64,000 bases of DNA from an uncultured Eubacteriales bacterium (GTDB lineage Bacteria > Bacillota > Clostridia > Oscillospirales > Acutalibacteraceae), in contig ONLA01000001.1 in assembly GCA_900318495.1 (NCBI GenBank), positions 1 to 64,000 of the forward strand, given 5' to 3'. The notes under the pieces are model-generated. The model searched no databases. It was not told the origin of the DNA and worked only from the letters and a program-made list of their open reading frames with translations. Shown here one piece after another: positions 17,433 through 26,303 of the stretch (its first letter is position 1; every line of letters starts with the position of its first letter). Position numbers and translations under genes: made by a program.

Positions 17433-18584
17433 CTACTTTGCAGCCAAATACTTTTGCAGCGAAGTAACGTCGTTAATATCTACTCTGCCGTTTTTATCAA
17501 TATCGGCTACTTTTTGCTGTAATAACGTAAAGTTCGTGCTTTGCGCAATATATTTTTGTATCAGCGTCGCGTCGGTTATTGTAGCTGTACCGCTTTGATT
17601 AATATCGCCGTGCGCTATTAAATCTGTCATATCATAAAGCGTGTTTTGACCGCAGGTAAACCTCTGATATGAAACAAGTGAATAATAGCTTTGTTCGGTA
17701 GACATCTGGTTATAGCCCATACCTTTTGTATGCTCAAAGCCGTTTTCAACAGAAAAACCTAACAGGCTGTCGGCAACCGATTGATTACTTTTAATAAAGC
17801 GGTTGTCCGAAAGGCAGTCGATATTTAAAGCCGATAAAGCCGTTATCATTTGAGCGCAGCTTTCCGGAGTATTTTCGCCGCCGGTTGAAAAGCTTCCGTC
17901 GGCATTTTGGTTGTTTGACATAACCTCAAGAGCTTTATCAACCGCGGTCTTAACAGCAATATTTTTATTAACATACGGAGCCAAAGCCTGAAGAGTCATA
18001 CCGGTGATGTCGGGGTCGGGATGTTCGCCTTCCAAATCCCATCCGCCGTCCGCGCATTGTTTTGACAATATGTAATCTATCAGCTTTTCCCGTGTGGTTT
18101 GGACGCTGACCGATGTATCGGCAGGTATTTCGTACTGCATTGTGTCGAAAGCGATAAGCGCCCAAACGGGGCCGTTTATCCCCTGCTTTTTTACAAAGTT
18201 AAAATCAGCGAGCGGAGCCAGAAGATTGTAGCCCGAAACATTCTGCGGATTCTTTCCGATCGCCGTTAAGGCTATAATCATACGTGAGTTTTCGGTTGAC
18301 TTTGAGCGGTGAAGCCTGGCGCTTCCGACGGATTTTACATAGCTTAAAGCATTGTTGTAATACCCGTCGGTAAACTCCTTTGAAATTTTTCCGCCGCGCG
18401 CAAGACCGATTACCATCCATTCTCCGCCAATTGAAGCGACACCGGGAACAGGACAGGTTAATAGATAATCAGCCGTTGACTCCGCTTTGTTATTTACTTG
18501 ACTATAGCCTGCCGCGTGCGCGGTAAGCACCGTGCACAGCGACACGGCAGCCGTTAATATTATTGCAGTAATTTTCCTAATCAT
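17433..18584 (-). CDS. Secreted alpha/alpha-barrel (prenyltransferase/squalene-cyclase-fold) protein with C-terminal dockerin
   Basis: The 383-residue protein has a signal peptide (cleavage near AHA-AG, residue 24). A helical-repeat domain (about 28-310) follows, with QW-like motifs QCADGGWDLEGE and QNADGSFSTGG. The rest is a type I dockerin (about 328-383) with two EF-hand-like loops, DINQSGTATITD and DIDKNGRVDIND. The barrel fold is shared by terpene cyclases, prenyltransferases and the N-terminal domain of intrinsic factor/transcobalamin. I see no DxDD cyclase motif, and a secreted protein would have no use for a prenyl substrate. Its place behind a cobalamin riboswitch and beside DUF4430 genes favours a corrinoid-binding role. 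The dockerin predicts attachment to a cohesin scaffold. Confidence 0.82.
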   Translation of the reverse strand: MIRKITAIILTAAVSLCTVLTAHAAGYSQVNNKAESTADYLLTCPVPGVASIGGEWMVIGLARGGKISKEFTDGYYNNALSYVKSVGSARLHRSKSTENSRMIIALTAIGKNPQNVSGYNLLAPLADFNFVKKQGINGPVWALIAFDTMQYEIPADTSVSVQTTREKLIDYILSKQCADGGWDLEGEHPDPDITGMTLQALAPYVNKNIAVKTAVDKALEVMSNNQNADGSFSTGGENTPESCAQMITALSALNIDCLSDNRFIKSNQSVADSLLGFSVENGFEHTKGMGYNQMSTEQSYYSLVSYQRFTCGQNTLYDMTDLIAHGDINQSGTATITDATLIQKYIAQSTNFTLLQQKVADIDKNGRVDINDVTSLQKYLAAK

Positions 18585-18594
18585 AAGCCCTTTA

Positions 18595-19599
18595 TCAGCC
18601 AGCGTTGGCTATTTTTTTCTGAATAGCTGTAACGTCGGAAATATTCACCGTTCCGTCACCGTTTACGTCAGCGTAAAAAATTTGTTTTTTGTTGAATTCC
18701 ACACTTTTTGCCAAATACTTTTGAATAAGTGTAGCGTCGTTAATCTTTAACACTCCGTCGTTGTTTACATCGCCTTTAACAGGGTTGATTGTTACCGTAA
18801 GCTTGTAAACAGTTTCGGCGGTTTTCTCATTCATAGAAGCCCAGTTTTCGTTGCCGACGCCGATATAGATAACATCGCCGTCCTTAACGCTCAGCTTTTT
18901 GGTTAACGCTTTAACCTCGGTGCCGGGCTGACCGGGTGTATACTGATTCAAATAGGTCTTAACCTGATAGTTTTTGTTGAAGGCTTCCGGGATAACACCG
19001 ATTTTATTGCTTTCGTTGTCGGGACTGAGAACAATGGTATAATCGGTTTTGGAAGGGGTAAAATCTTCTGCCCAGGCAATCGAGGCGCCTTCTAATTTAA
19101 TATTCTTCAGTTGGGTATTATTGTCTCCCCAAAGGCTGCCGATGTCAGACCCCCATGTGCAGGAGTATTGAACACTTATAACGTCACCGTCAGATAATCT
19201 TCCGTTTGAAACTGTATACGCACTGCTGCTTTCGCTGGTAAACCAATCGTTCAGCGTCATCATCCAGCCGCCCGAACCGTTGCAGGCATATTCCGAAAGA
19301 CCGTTTACTTCGGAAAGGTAGCTGTATTGATTAAGGCTGTAGCTCACGTTGTTTTCCTTGAATGAATCCTCAACAACCGAAAGCATTGTTGAATCGCTTT
19401 TTAAATCGATTTCCTTCTCAAACAAAACGCCCTCCCAGGGTGCGCTGTCGGCAGTTGAAAAGGTCTCGTTTTTAACAATAACCAACACTTTTCCGAGGTC
19501 TTTTTCTTCGGCGTTTACGGTTAACGCGGAAGCTGATAAAGCAAACAGCATTACCAAAACCAGAGTTAATGAAAAAAGTTTTTTTGCGGATGATTTCAT
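18595..19599 (-). CDS. Secreted DUF4430 protein with cadherin-like domain and C-terminal dockerin
   Basis: First gene of the operon. ATG 19599 follows AAGGAGG; a longer frame would run into the riboswitch. The 334-residue product has a signal peptide (about 1-31), a DUF4430 domain (about 38-155; GSGGWMMTLNDW and LSDGDVISVQYS), a beta-sandwich segment like cadherin-like PF12733 (about 165-265, FTPSKTDYTIVL) and a type I dockerin (about 270-334; DVNNDGVLKIND and DVNGDGTVNISD). DUF4430 corresponds to the beta domain of vertebrate B12 carriers. Together with the barrel protein downstream it would recreate both halves of a transcobalamin-like carrier on two scaffold-borne chains. Binding of B12 is inference. 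Confidence 0.82.
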   Translation of the reverse strand: MKSSAKKLFSLTLVLVMLFALSASALTVNAEEKDLGKVLVIVKNETFSTADSAPWEGVLFEKEIDLKSDSTMLSVVEDSFKENNVSYSLNQYSYLSEVNGLSEYACNGSGGWMMTLNDWFTSESSSAYTVSNGRLSDGDVISVQYSCTWGSDIGSLWGDNNTQLKNIKLEGASIAWAEDFTPSKTDYTIVLSPDNESNKIGVIPEAFNKNYQVKTYLNQYTPGQPGTEVKALTKKLSVKDGDVIYIGVGNENWASMNEKTAETVYKLTVTINPVKGDVNNDGVLKINDATLIQKYLAKSVEFNKKQIFYADVNGDGTVNISDVTAIQKKIANAG

Positions 19600-19620
19600 A
19601 GTTTTCCTCCTTGAAGGCAA

Positions 19621-19656
19621 TAAAAAAGCCTTTCTTAATAAAATATTAAGAAAAGC
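19621..19656 (-). terminator. Expression-platform terminator of the cobalamin riboswitch
   Basis: On the minus strand a 12-bp stem (one G-T wobble) GCTTTTCTTAAT / ATTAAGAAAGGC with loop ATTTT, followed by TTTTTTATT, ends 22 bp before the first start codon. It lies between the aptamer and the ribosome site, so ligand binding most likely favours transcription stop. Confidence 0.82.
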
Positions 19657-19689
19657 ACAACAAATAGACCCGCAATAATAAACGAATTT

Positions 19690-19850
19690 GCGGTACAATC
19701 GGCTGCGCTTCTTCTTGTCCAAGAATGCAAGACCAAGGCAACGCGGCAGCGATCTGACTTATGGCACAGCCAAACACAGTAATGACAGTTGCTACGGATT
19801 CTCACCGTATTCTCTATTACATACCCTAATCGGATAAAACGCGAAGCCTG
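19690..19850 (-). promoter_or_regulatory. Cobalamin riboswitch
   Basis: The minus strand contains the core of the cobalamin aptamer: GAATACGGTGAGAATCCGTA, then GCAACTG and, further on, GCCATAAGTCAGATC, all in family order. The longest classical B12-box region is less regular, so this may belong to a compact cobalamin class. It starts just after a strong promoter and is followed by a terminator hairpin. It should turn the DUF4430/barrel/ECF operon off when corrinoid is abundant. Boundaries are approximate. Confidence 0.8.
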
Positions 19851-19863
19851 TTTAGTTTTCTAC

Positions 19864-19892
19864 AGTATATCACATCCGACAAAAAATATCAA
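19864..19892 (-). promoter_or_regulatory. Promoter of the cobalamin-riboswitch operon
   Basis: Minus-strand TTGATA (19887-19892), 17-bp spacer, TATACT (19864-19869). The -35 box overlaps the last codons of the upstream EamA gene. Transcription would begin immediately before the aptamer. Confidence 0.75.
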
Positions 19893-20827
19893 TGCTTACG
19901 CGGTTTTAATTTGTCGAACGGAAGCTGAACAAAGATTACCGCGGCGAACATTATTGCACAACCTGCGATTTGCATAGCGGTAAGGCTTTGATCCTGAGTT
20001 AAAAATCCCATTTGATACGCAAAGTAGCTCGCAACAGCGGATATTACCGACTCAAGGCTCATTATAAGCGCGGCGACTGTAGGGTTAAAGTTTCTTTGCC
20101 CTATAATTTGCAGGGTGTACGCAACTCCGCTTGACATAATGCCGGTGTAGAGTATCGGAATTAATCCGTTTGTAATCTGCTCAATTGACGGAGCCTCAAC
20201 AATGAAAGCGATTATTCCGCAAAGGACGGATGCTACAAAAAACTGTATGCACGAAAGCACAACCCCGTCGGTTTTCGGCGAGAAATAGTCAATGATAAGG
20301 ATGTGCACGGAAAAAAAGACTGCGCAGATAAACACAAGCAAATCACCCGGAGAAATAGATAACTCCTCGGTTATACAAAGCATATACATTCCTATAACAG
20401 CGGCTCCGGCGCCAATCCAAACCGTAAACGGACATTTTTTCTTTAAGAAAATTCCGAAAATCGGCGTGAGTATTATGTATAAGGTTGTGATAAAACCTGC
20501 TTTTCCGACGGTGGTATATTTTACGCCGTATTGCTGAAACATACTTGCCGTCGCAAGGGCGGCTCCGCAGCATATGCCTCCGATAACAGTAGTCTTTAAA
20601 GGCAGGTTTTTTATATTAAAAATTTCTTCTCCTAATGCGCCGGGATGAAGCTGTCTGAATAATATAACAGGAACCAAAAACAAAAATCCGAGCATATTTC
20701 TTGCCGCGTTGAACGTAAAGGGCTGCATATAATTGTTTCCCATTGACTGAAAAACAAACGCTATGCCCCAAATAAGCGCGGTCAATGATAATAAAAAACT
20801 GCTTTTTATGTTGTTTGACTTGCTCAT
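19889..20827 (-). CDS. EamA-family (DMT) transporter
   Basis: A 312-residue protein with ten hydrophobic segments arranged as two EamA repeats of five. The first repeat starts SLTALIWGIAFVFQSMG, the second follows the polar centre near residue 155. The short basic tail KLKPRKH lies at the C-terminus. This superfamily exports or imports small metabolites such as amino acids or nucleosides; the substrate cannot be deduced. It starts behind GGAGTGG at 20827. It is upstream of, and in the same direction as, the cobalamin operon, but that operon has its own promoter inside the end of this gene. Confidence 0.88.
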   Translation of the reverse strand: MSKSNNIKSSFLLSLTALIWGIAFVFQSMGNNYMQPFTFNAARNMLGFLFLVPVILFRQLHPGALGEEIFNIKNLPLKTTVIGGICCGAALATASMFQQYGVKYTTVGKAGFITTLYIILTPIFGIFLKKKCPFTVWIGAGAAVIGMYMLCITEELSISPGDLLVFICAVFFSVHILIIDYFSPKTDGVVLSCIQFFVASVLCGIIAFIVEAPSIEQITNGLIPILYTGIMSSGVAYTLQIIGQRNFNPTVAALIMSLESVISAVASYFAYQMGFLTQDQSLTAMQIAGCAIMFAAVIFVQLPFDKLKPRKH

Positions 20828-20891
20828 AATCCACTCCGATAAAATAGTAACAGAAGTATTTTATCATAATTGTCTGATTAAATCAATAGCG

Positions 20892-20920
20892 TTAACAATT
20901 CACATTTATCAGAATAATAT
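20892..20920 (+). promoter_or_regulatory. Promoter of feoAB
   Basis: TTAACA (20892-20897), 17-bp spacer, TAATAT (20915-20920), some 20 bp upstream of the feoA start. No clear Fur box is seen. Confidence 0.55.
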
Positions 20921-20939
20921 AAGACAAGGTGATGTAAAG

Positions 20940-21188
20940 ATGGACAGAATCAGGTTGAGCAGTCTGCCGTTAAAGAAAAGCGGCATAATTACGGAAATTG
21001 ACGGAAGCTTGGATATTTCGGACAGACTGGCGGATATGGGTTTTATTGAAGGCGCCGGCGTTACCGCGGAGTTTGTCAGTCCGTTCGGCGATCCTGCGGC
21101 ATTCAGAATATATAACACTGTTGTCGCAATCAGAAAAAAGGATTGCGACAAGATATTCGTAAAGGAGTTACCGTATGAGAATGAGTAA
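20940..21188 (+). CDS. feoA: Ferrous iron transport protein FeoA
   Basis: FeoA is a small SH3-like cytoplasmic protein that supports FeoB in ferrous iron uptake. The 82-residue product has LSSLPLKKSGIITEIDG, the RLADMGFIEGAGVTAEF turn and a FGDPAAFRIYNTVVAIRKKD strand typical of the family. ATG 20940 follows AAGGTGA; the open frame extends further upstream without a ribosome site. It overlaps feoB by 14 nt. Confidence 0.93.
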   Translation: MDRIRLSSLPLKKSGIITEIDGSLDISDRLADMGFIEGAGVTAEFVSPFGDPAAFRIYNTVVAIRKKDCDKIFVKELPYENE

Positions 21189-23064
21189 TGAATTTGCGTT
21201 TAGCCTTGCTTTGGCGGGTAACCCAAATGTAGGCAAGAGTACGGTTTTTAATGCTTTGACAGGTTTGAATCAGCACACGGGCAACTGGACGGGAAAAACT
21301 GTTGAGTGTTCAAAGGGCAGCTATATTTTTAACAGCTTCAAATTTGAAATCACGGATTTACCCGGCACCTATTCCCTGCTGTCTTTTTCAAGCGAGGAGC
21401 AGGTTACGCGTGATTATTTAATTAAATATCCATCCGACTGTGTCATTATAACAGCGGACGCAAACGCTGTTGAACGCAGCCTTGTTTTTGTTCTGCAAAT
21501 ATTATCCATATGCGAAAAAGCCGTGCTTTGCCTTAATCTGTATGATGAGGCGGAGAAGAACGGCGTATACATTGATGAAAAAAAGCTGTCAGGAAAGCTC
21601 GGTATTCCGGTTGTAAAGTGCTGCGCAGTCAAAAACAAAGGTATAGAAAAGCTAAGAAAAACTGTTTACGGAGTATGCTGCGACAAAATAAAATGCAGCG
21701 TAAATTCCGAATACACACGTGAAATTGATGTTTTTAACAGTAAATTGCATAGAGAAAATATTGCTAAGCTTACAAGCTCGGCAATAAGTATTTGCAAAGC
21801 CTGTGTGACAAAATCCGGCACTGAGCGTGTTAATTTAAGAACTAAAAAGCTTGACAAAATACTGACTTCCAAGCGCTTTGGTATTCCTGCGATGCTTTTC
21901 TTGTTCGGTCTTTTATTTTGGTTAACTGTTGTAGGAGCAAATTATCCGAGCCAATGGCTGAGCACACTTTTCGGAGCCGGAAAAGAATGGCTTTGTTTAT
22001 TATTTGACAACCTTGGCGTTCATAAATTCATTAAAGGTATAATTATCGACGGTGTTTATACTACGCTTAGCTGGGTAGTAGCGGTAATGCTTCCGCCAAT
22101 GGCAATATTTTTTCCGCTGTTTTCCATAATTGAGGACTCGGGCTATCTGCCGAGAATAGCTTTTAACCTTGACAAATATTTTGCAAAATGCGGAACTCAC
22201 GGAAAGCAAAGTCTGACAATGGCTATGGGCATAGGCTGCAACGCCTGCGGAGTTACAGGCTGCCGTATTATCGAAAACAAAAGGGATAGAAATATTGCGA
22301 TACTCACCAACAGCTTTATGCCATGTAACGGCAGGTTTCCTGTATTAATCGCGGTAACAATGTCTTTTTTCGCGGCGGGAGCAAATAAATTTATTACCAC
22401 GGTTGAAGTAGCTTTGGTGCTGCTCGCCGCTATAGTTTTTGCAGTTGTCGTCACACTTGTTATTTCAAAGCTGCTTTCGGTCACGGTATGCAAGGGCGCG
22501 TCCTCGGGCTTTGCGCTGGAGCTTCCTCCATATCGTAAGCCTCAGATAGCAAAAAACATTGTGCGTTCACTGCTCGACAGAACGCTGTCTGTTTTAGGCA
22601 GAGCGGTAATTGTTGCCGCGCCTGCCGGTGCTGTGATCTGGCTGTTCGCCAATTTAAAAATCAACGATATATCTCTGTTAAAATACTGCTCAGACTTTTT
22701 TGAACCCTTCGGAGCATTTATCGGTCTTGACGGAGTAATTATAATGGCGTTGCTGCTTGGTTTTCCTGCTAATGAAATTGTCGTACCGGTCATTTTAATG
22801 TCATATATGTCGCGTTCGACCTTGACGGATTACACAGGTTATGAACAGTTAAGACAAATATTATTAAATAACGGGTGGACAGCTGTTACGGCAATCTGTA
22901 TGCTGATTATAACGATGCTGCATTTTCCGTGCTCAACAACCGTACTGACAATCAAAAAGGAAACCGGAAGCCTTAGAACCACACTGCTTTCAATGATACT
23001 GCCGGTGATTCCCGGTGTTATTTTATGTGCGGTTATCGCGAACATTGCAAGATTATTTTTTTAA
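21175..23064 (+). CDS. feoB: Ferrous iron transporter FeoB
   Basis: FeoB imports Fe2+ across the membrane. The 629-residue protein has an N-terminal G domain: G1 GNPNVGKS, G2/switch region QHTGNWTGKTVE, G3 DLPGTYSL and the G4 equivalent NLYDEAEKNG. Then come a short helical linker and the membrane part with the gate motifs (GIGCNACGVTGC and PCNGRFPV) typical of FeoB. The first ATG (21175) has GGAG seven bases upstream. It is shorter than E. coli FeoB (773 residues), as is common in Clostridia. The feoAB pair ends in a strong terminator. Ferrous iron uptake fits an anaerobic habitat. Confidence 0.95.
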   Translation: MRMSNEFAFSLALAGNPNVGKSTVFNALTGLNQHTGNWTGKTVECSKGSYIFNSFKFEITDLPGTYSLLSFSSEEQVTRDYLIKYPSDCVIITADANAVERSLVFVLQILSICEKAVLCLNLYDEAEKNGVYIDEKKLSGKLGIPVVKCCAVKNKGIEKLRKTVYGVCCDKIKCSVNSEYTREIDVFNSKLHRENIAKLTSSAISICKACVTKSGTERVNLRTKKLDKILTSKRFGIPAMLFLFGLLFWLTVVGANYPSQWLSTLFGAGKEWLCLLFDNLGVHKFIKGIIIDGVYTTLSWVVAVMLPPMAIFFPLFSIIEDSGYLPRIAFNLDKYFAKCGTHGKQSLTMAMGIGCNACGVTGCRIIENKRDRNIAILTNSFMPCNGRFPVLIAVTMSFFAAGANKFITTVEVALVLLAAIVFAVVVTLVISKLLSVTVCKGASSGFALELPPYRKPQIAKNIVRSLLDRTLSVLGRAVIVAAPAGAVIWLFANLKINDISLLKYCSDFFEPFGAFIGLDGVIIMALLLGFPANEIVVPVILMSYMSRSTLTDYTGYEQLRQILLNNGWTAVTAICMLIITMLHFPCSTTVLTIKKETGSLRTTLLSMILPVIPGVILCAVIANIARLFF

Positions 23065-23068
23065 CAAA

Positions 23069-23106
23069 AAAAGGAACATTGAACATTTACAGTTCAGTGT
23101 TCCTTT
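23069..23106. terminator. Terminator between feoB and the convergent surface-protein gene
   Basis: A 15-bp stem AAAGGAACATTGAAC / GTTCAGTGTTCCTTT with loop ATTTACA. The minus strand has a T-run on its far side, so it can stop both transcripts. Confidence 0.85.
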
Positions 23107-23127
23107 AAAGTTTTGATATTAAATTTC

Positions 23128-24618
23128 TTAACCCTGCTTCTTTCTGAAATAATACAACGCTGTTGTCGCGATTACAAATACCGAAAGAACTATAAGTACG
23201 GGAAGTGTCGCGCCGGTCTGGATTGCTCCGTTATTATTTGCAGAAGCGGTTTTGCCGTCCGGTGTGCTGTCCGGGGTGCTGTCGGGAGTAGCTTCGTCAG
23301 TCGTAGAAACAGGCTTGGTTTCGGACTTTTTGTCATTGTCGTCAGCCTTAGGAATAGTTGTAGCTTCCGTATTGTCCTCGGTTGCAGGTTCTGTTTGAGG
23401 ATCTGTCTCGGGTTCTGTTTCAGGCTCAGTTTCGATAATATCGGCAGCGCCCTCAATAGCCGGAATATTAAAGCTGAGTTCAACGGGTTCTACAGCGCCC
23501 GTCTGATCGGACTTAGCGTTTACAATTACCTTAACAGTTCTTTCACTTCCCGAAGGCTCTGCTGTAAGCACCCATGAATCCTGAACAACGCCGGAGCCGG
23601 AAGCCATAGAAGAATAATTTTTGCTTGTAACACCGTCAGATGTATTTACACCGTTAGGCAGCTGAAGACTTACTTCAACATTTGAAAGTTCATTTAAACC
23701 TGTGTTCTGTAAAAAACTCATAATGGAAACATTTTCATAGTCTGTGCCTTCTTCATTGATTGCAAATGATCCGGCACTTTTATTTGCTCCCAACGCAAGT
23801 TCAGAATTTGAGCTTATGTCCATAGCACTGAGACCGTAGTATGTGCGGCAGGTAAGCGACTGACCGGGAGCAAGCGCTCTCTCTGTCCAGATTGCATTGA
23901 CAGTGCTGTCGCCAAGCGACGCGTTTGTGTCAACATCAGGAATAAGCACAGGCACTTCTGAAATAAAGTAATTTGTAAACTGAACTATGTCAGGCTTTAA
24001 GCTGCCGTTAAGGAATGTACCCGCTGTAACAATTTGCGGATTAGTAAGGCTGTCAAATGTATTGTAGGACAGAGGAATTTCACTGCCGCTGCGCTGAATT
24101 CTTGTTGTAACCTCGCCTATTCCGGGTACACGGTACGGAGCGTTATCATTATCGCCAAGCATGGTATCAAGCATAATACGAGAACCGACACTATGATTTG
24201 CCGTATCACTGTTTTTGGTAATCATAGTAATCTCAATGGTGTCCTCGTTACCGGTTACCGTGTTGCCTACAATTCTAAGTGTAGCTGTAATATCGGTATT
24301 ATTGAATTGACCATTCATTGTGATGGTTTTTGCAGATCCATTTATATCACAGTCGGAAAAATGAATATGACTTGAATTTCCGTCTACAGAAGAAATGAAC
24401 CTTGAGGTGCAACTATACAAAAGATGTCTTCCCTGAGAATCCGAAAGAGCAAATTTTGAAGCGGAATTTGTATCGTTTACGAAAACATCAATATTTCCGT
24501 TCTTCATATGATTTCCTTCGACAGTTACATCTTCAGCCGAAACAGCAATTGCAGTTGAAGACGCAGCCAAAACTAACGCCGAAGCGCAGACTCCAACCTT
24601 TTTTAATAATGTGTTCAT
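23128..24618 (-). CDS. Secreted cell-surface protein with Thr/Pro/Glu-rich stalk and sortase-like C-terminus
   Basis: I do not recognise the main domain. The 496-residue protein starts at ATG 24618 (GAGGAGAG site) with a signal peptide ending near AVSA-ED (residue 30). A large beta-rich extracellular region of about 370 residues follows; it has a DUF11-like late segment (ENVSIMSFLQNTGLNELSNVEVSLQLPNGV). Next come a low-complexity TEPETEPETDPQTEPATED / TPDSTPDSTPDG stalk and a C-terminal IQTGA motif, a hydrophobic helix and RKKQG. The last part resembles a sortase sorting signal of the non-LPXTG kind, so cell-wall anchoring is likely. It is monocistronic. Confidence 0.75.
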   Translation of the reverse strand: MNTLLKKVGVCASALVLAASSTAIAVSAEDVTVEGNHMKNGNIDVFVNDTNSASKFALSDSQGRHLLYSCTSRFISSVDGNSSHIHFSDCDINGSAKTITMNGQFNNTDITATLRIVGNTVTGNEDTIEITMITKNSDTANHSVGSRIMLDTMLGDNDNAPYRVPGIGEVTTRIQRSGSEIPLSYNTFDSLTNPQIVTAGTFLNGSLKPDIVQFTNYFISEVPVLIPDVDTNASLGDSTVNAIWTERALAPGQSLTCRTYYGLSAMDISSNSELALGANKSAGSFAINEEGTDYENVSIMSFLQNTGLNELSNVEVSLQLPNGVNTSDGVTSKNYSSMASGSGVVQDSWVLTAEPSGSERTVKVIVNAKSDQTGAVEPVELSFNIPAIEGAADIIETEPETEPETDPQTEPATEDNTEATTIPKADDNDKKSETKPVSTTDEATPDSTPDSTPDGKTASANNNGAIQTGATLPVLIVLSVFVIATTALYYFRKKQG

Positions 24619-24655
24619 AATAATAATCTCTCCTCTTTCACACATTTATATTAAT

Positions 24656-24683
24656 ATTATACATATAAATTTAAAAAAATCAA
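24656..24683 (-). promoter_or_regulatory. Promoter of the surface-protein gene
   Basis: Minus-strand TTGATT (24678-24683), 16-bp spacer, TATAAT (24656-24661), about 38 bp upstream of ATG 24618. Confidence 0.6.
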
Positions 24684-24745
24684 GTCCGAAAAAGATAAAT
24701 TTATTTTTCGTTTATAAATAGTATTACTTACGATAATGTAAAATT

Positions 24746-24782
24746 TCAAAAAAACGAGGAGTACCTCAAACGAGATACTCCT
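24746..24782 (-). terminator. Terminator of eno
   Basis: Minus-strand stem AGGAGTATCTC / GAGGTACTCCT with loop GTTT (one mismatch), followed by CGTTTTTTTT, 37 bp past the enolase stop. Confidence 0.82.
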
Positions 24783-24818
24783 GAAAAGTTTGTTTTAATT
24801 GAAAATGTAACGGAAAGA

Positions 24819-26120
<1,302 letters not shown>

Positions 26121-26212
26121 TTAACATACTTCCTCTCATTAAAATTTACAGATTGTTAATTTTTTAACATCCTGCATAAATTGGTTTAGCACTTTAAGTA
26201 CTAACTATATTT

Positions 26213-26242
26213 AGTATATCACAGCAACTTTTATATTGTCAA
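26213..26242 (-). promoter_or_regulatory. Promoter of eno
   Basis: Minus-strand TTGACA (26237-26242), 18-bp spacer, TATACT (26213-26218). The leader contains a near-perfect palindrome TTAGTACTTAAAGTGCTAA at 26187-26205, close to the expected start point. Confidence 0.8.
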
Positions 26243-26303
26243 GCTTTATTGTAATGTTCACGGATAATTTGGAAGTTTTTTTGACATTATTTGTATGTAC
26301 TGT

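Noticed and set aside
17433..18584. Terpene cyclase or prenyltransferase activity for the barrel protein
   Set aside because: The protein is secreted, carries a dockerin, shows no DxDD or zinc motif, and sits in a cobalamin-riboswitch operon.
19600..19722. N-terminal extension of the DUF4430-dockerin protein
   Set aside because: It covers the riboswitch terminator; AAGGAGG and a proper signal peptide start at 19599.
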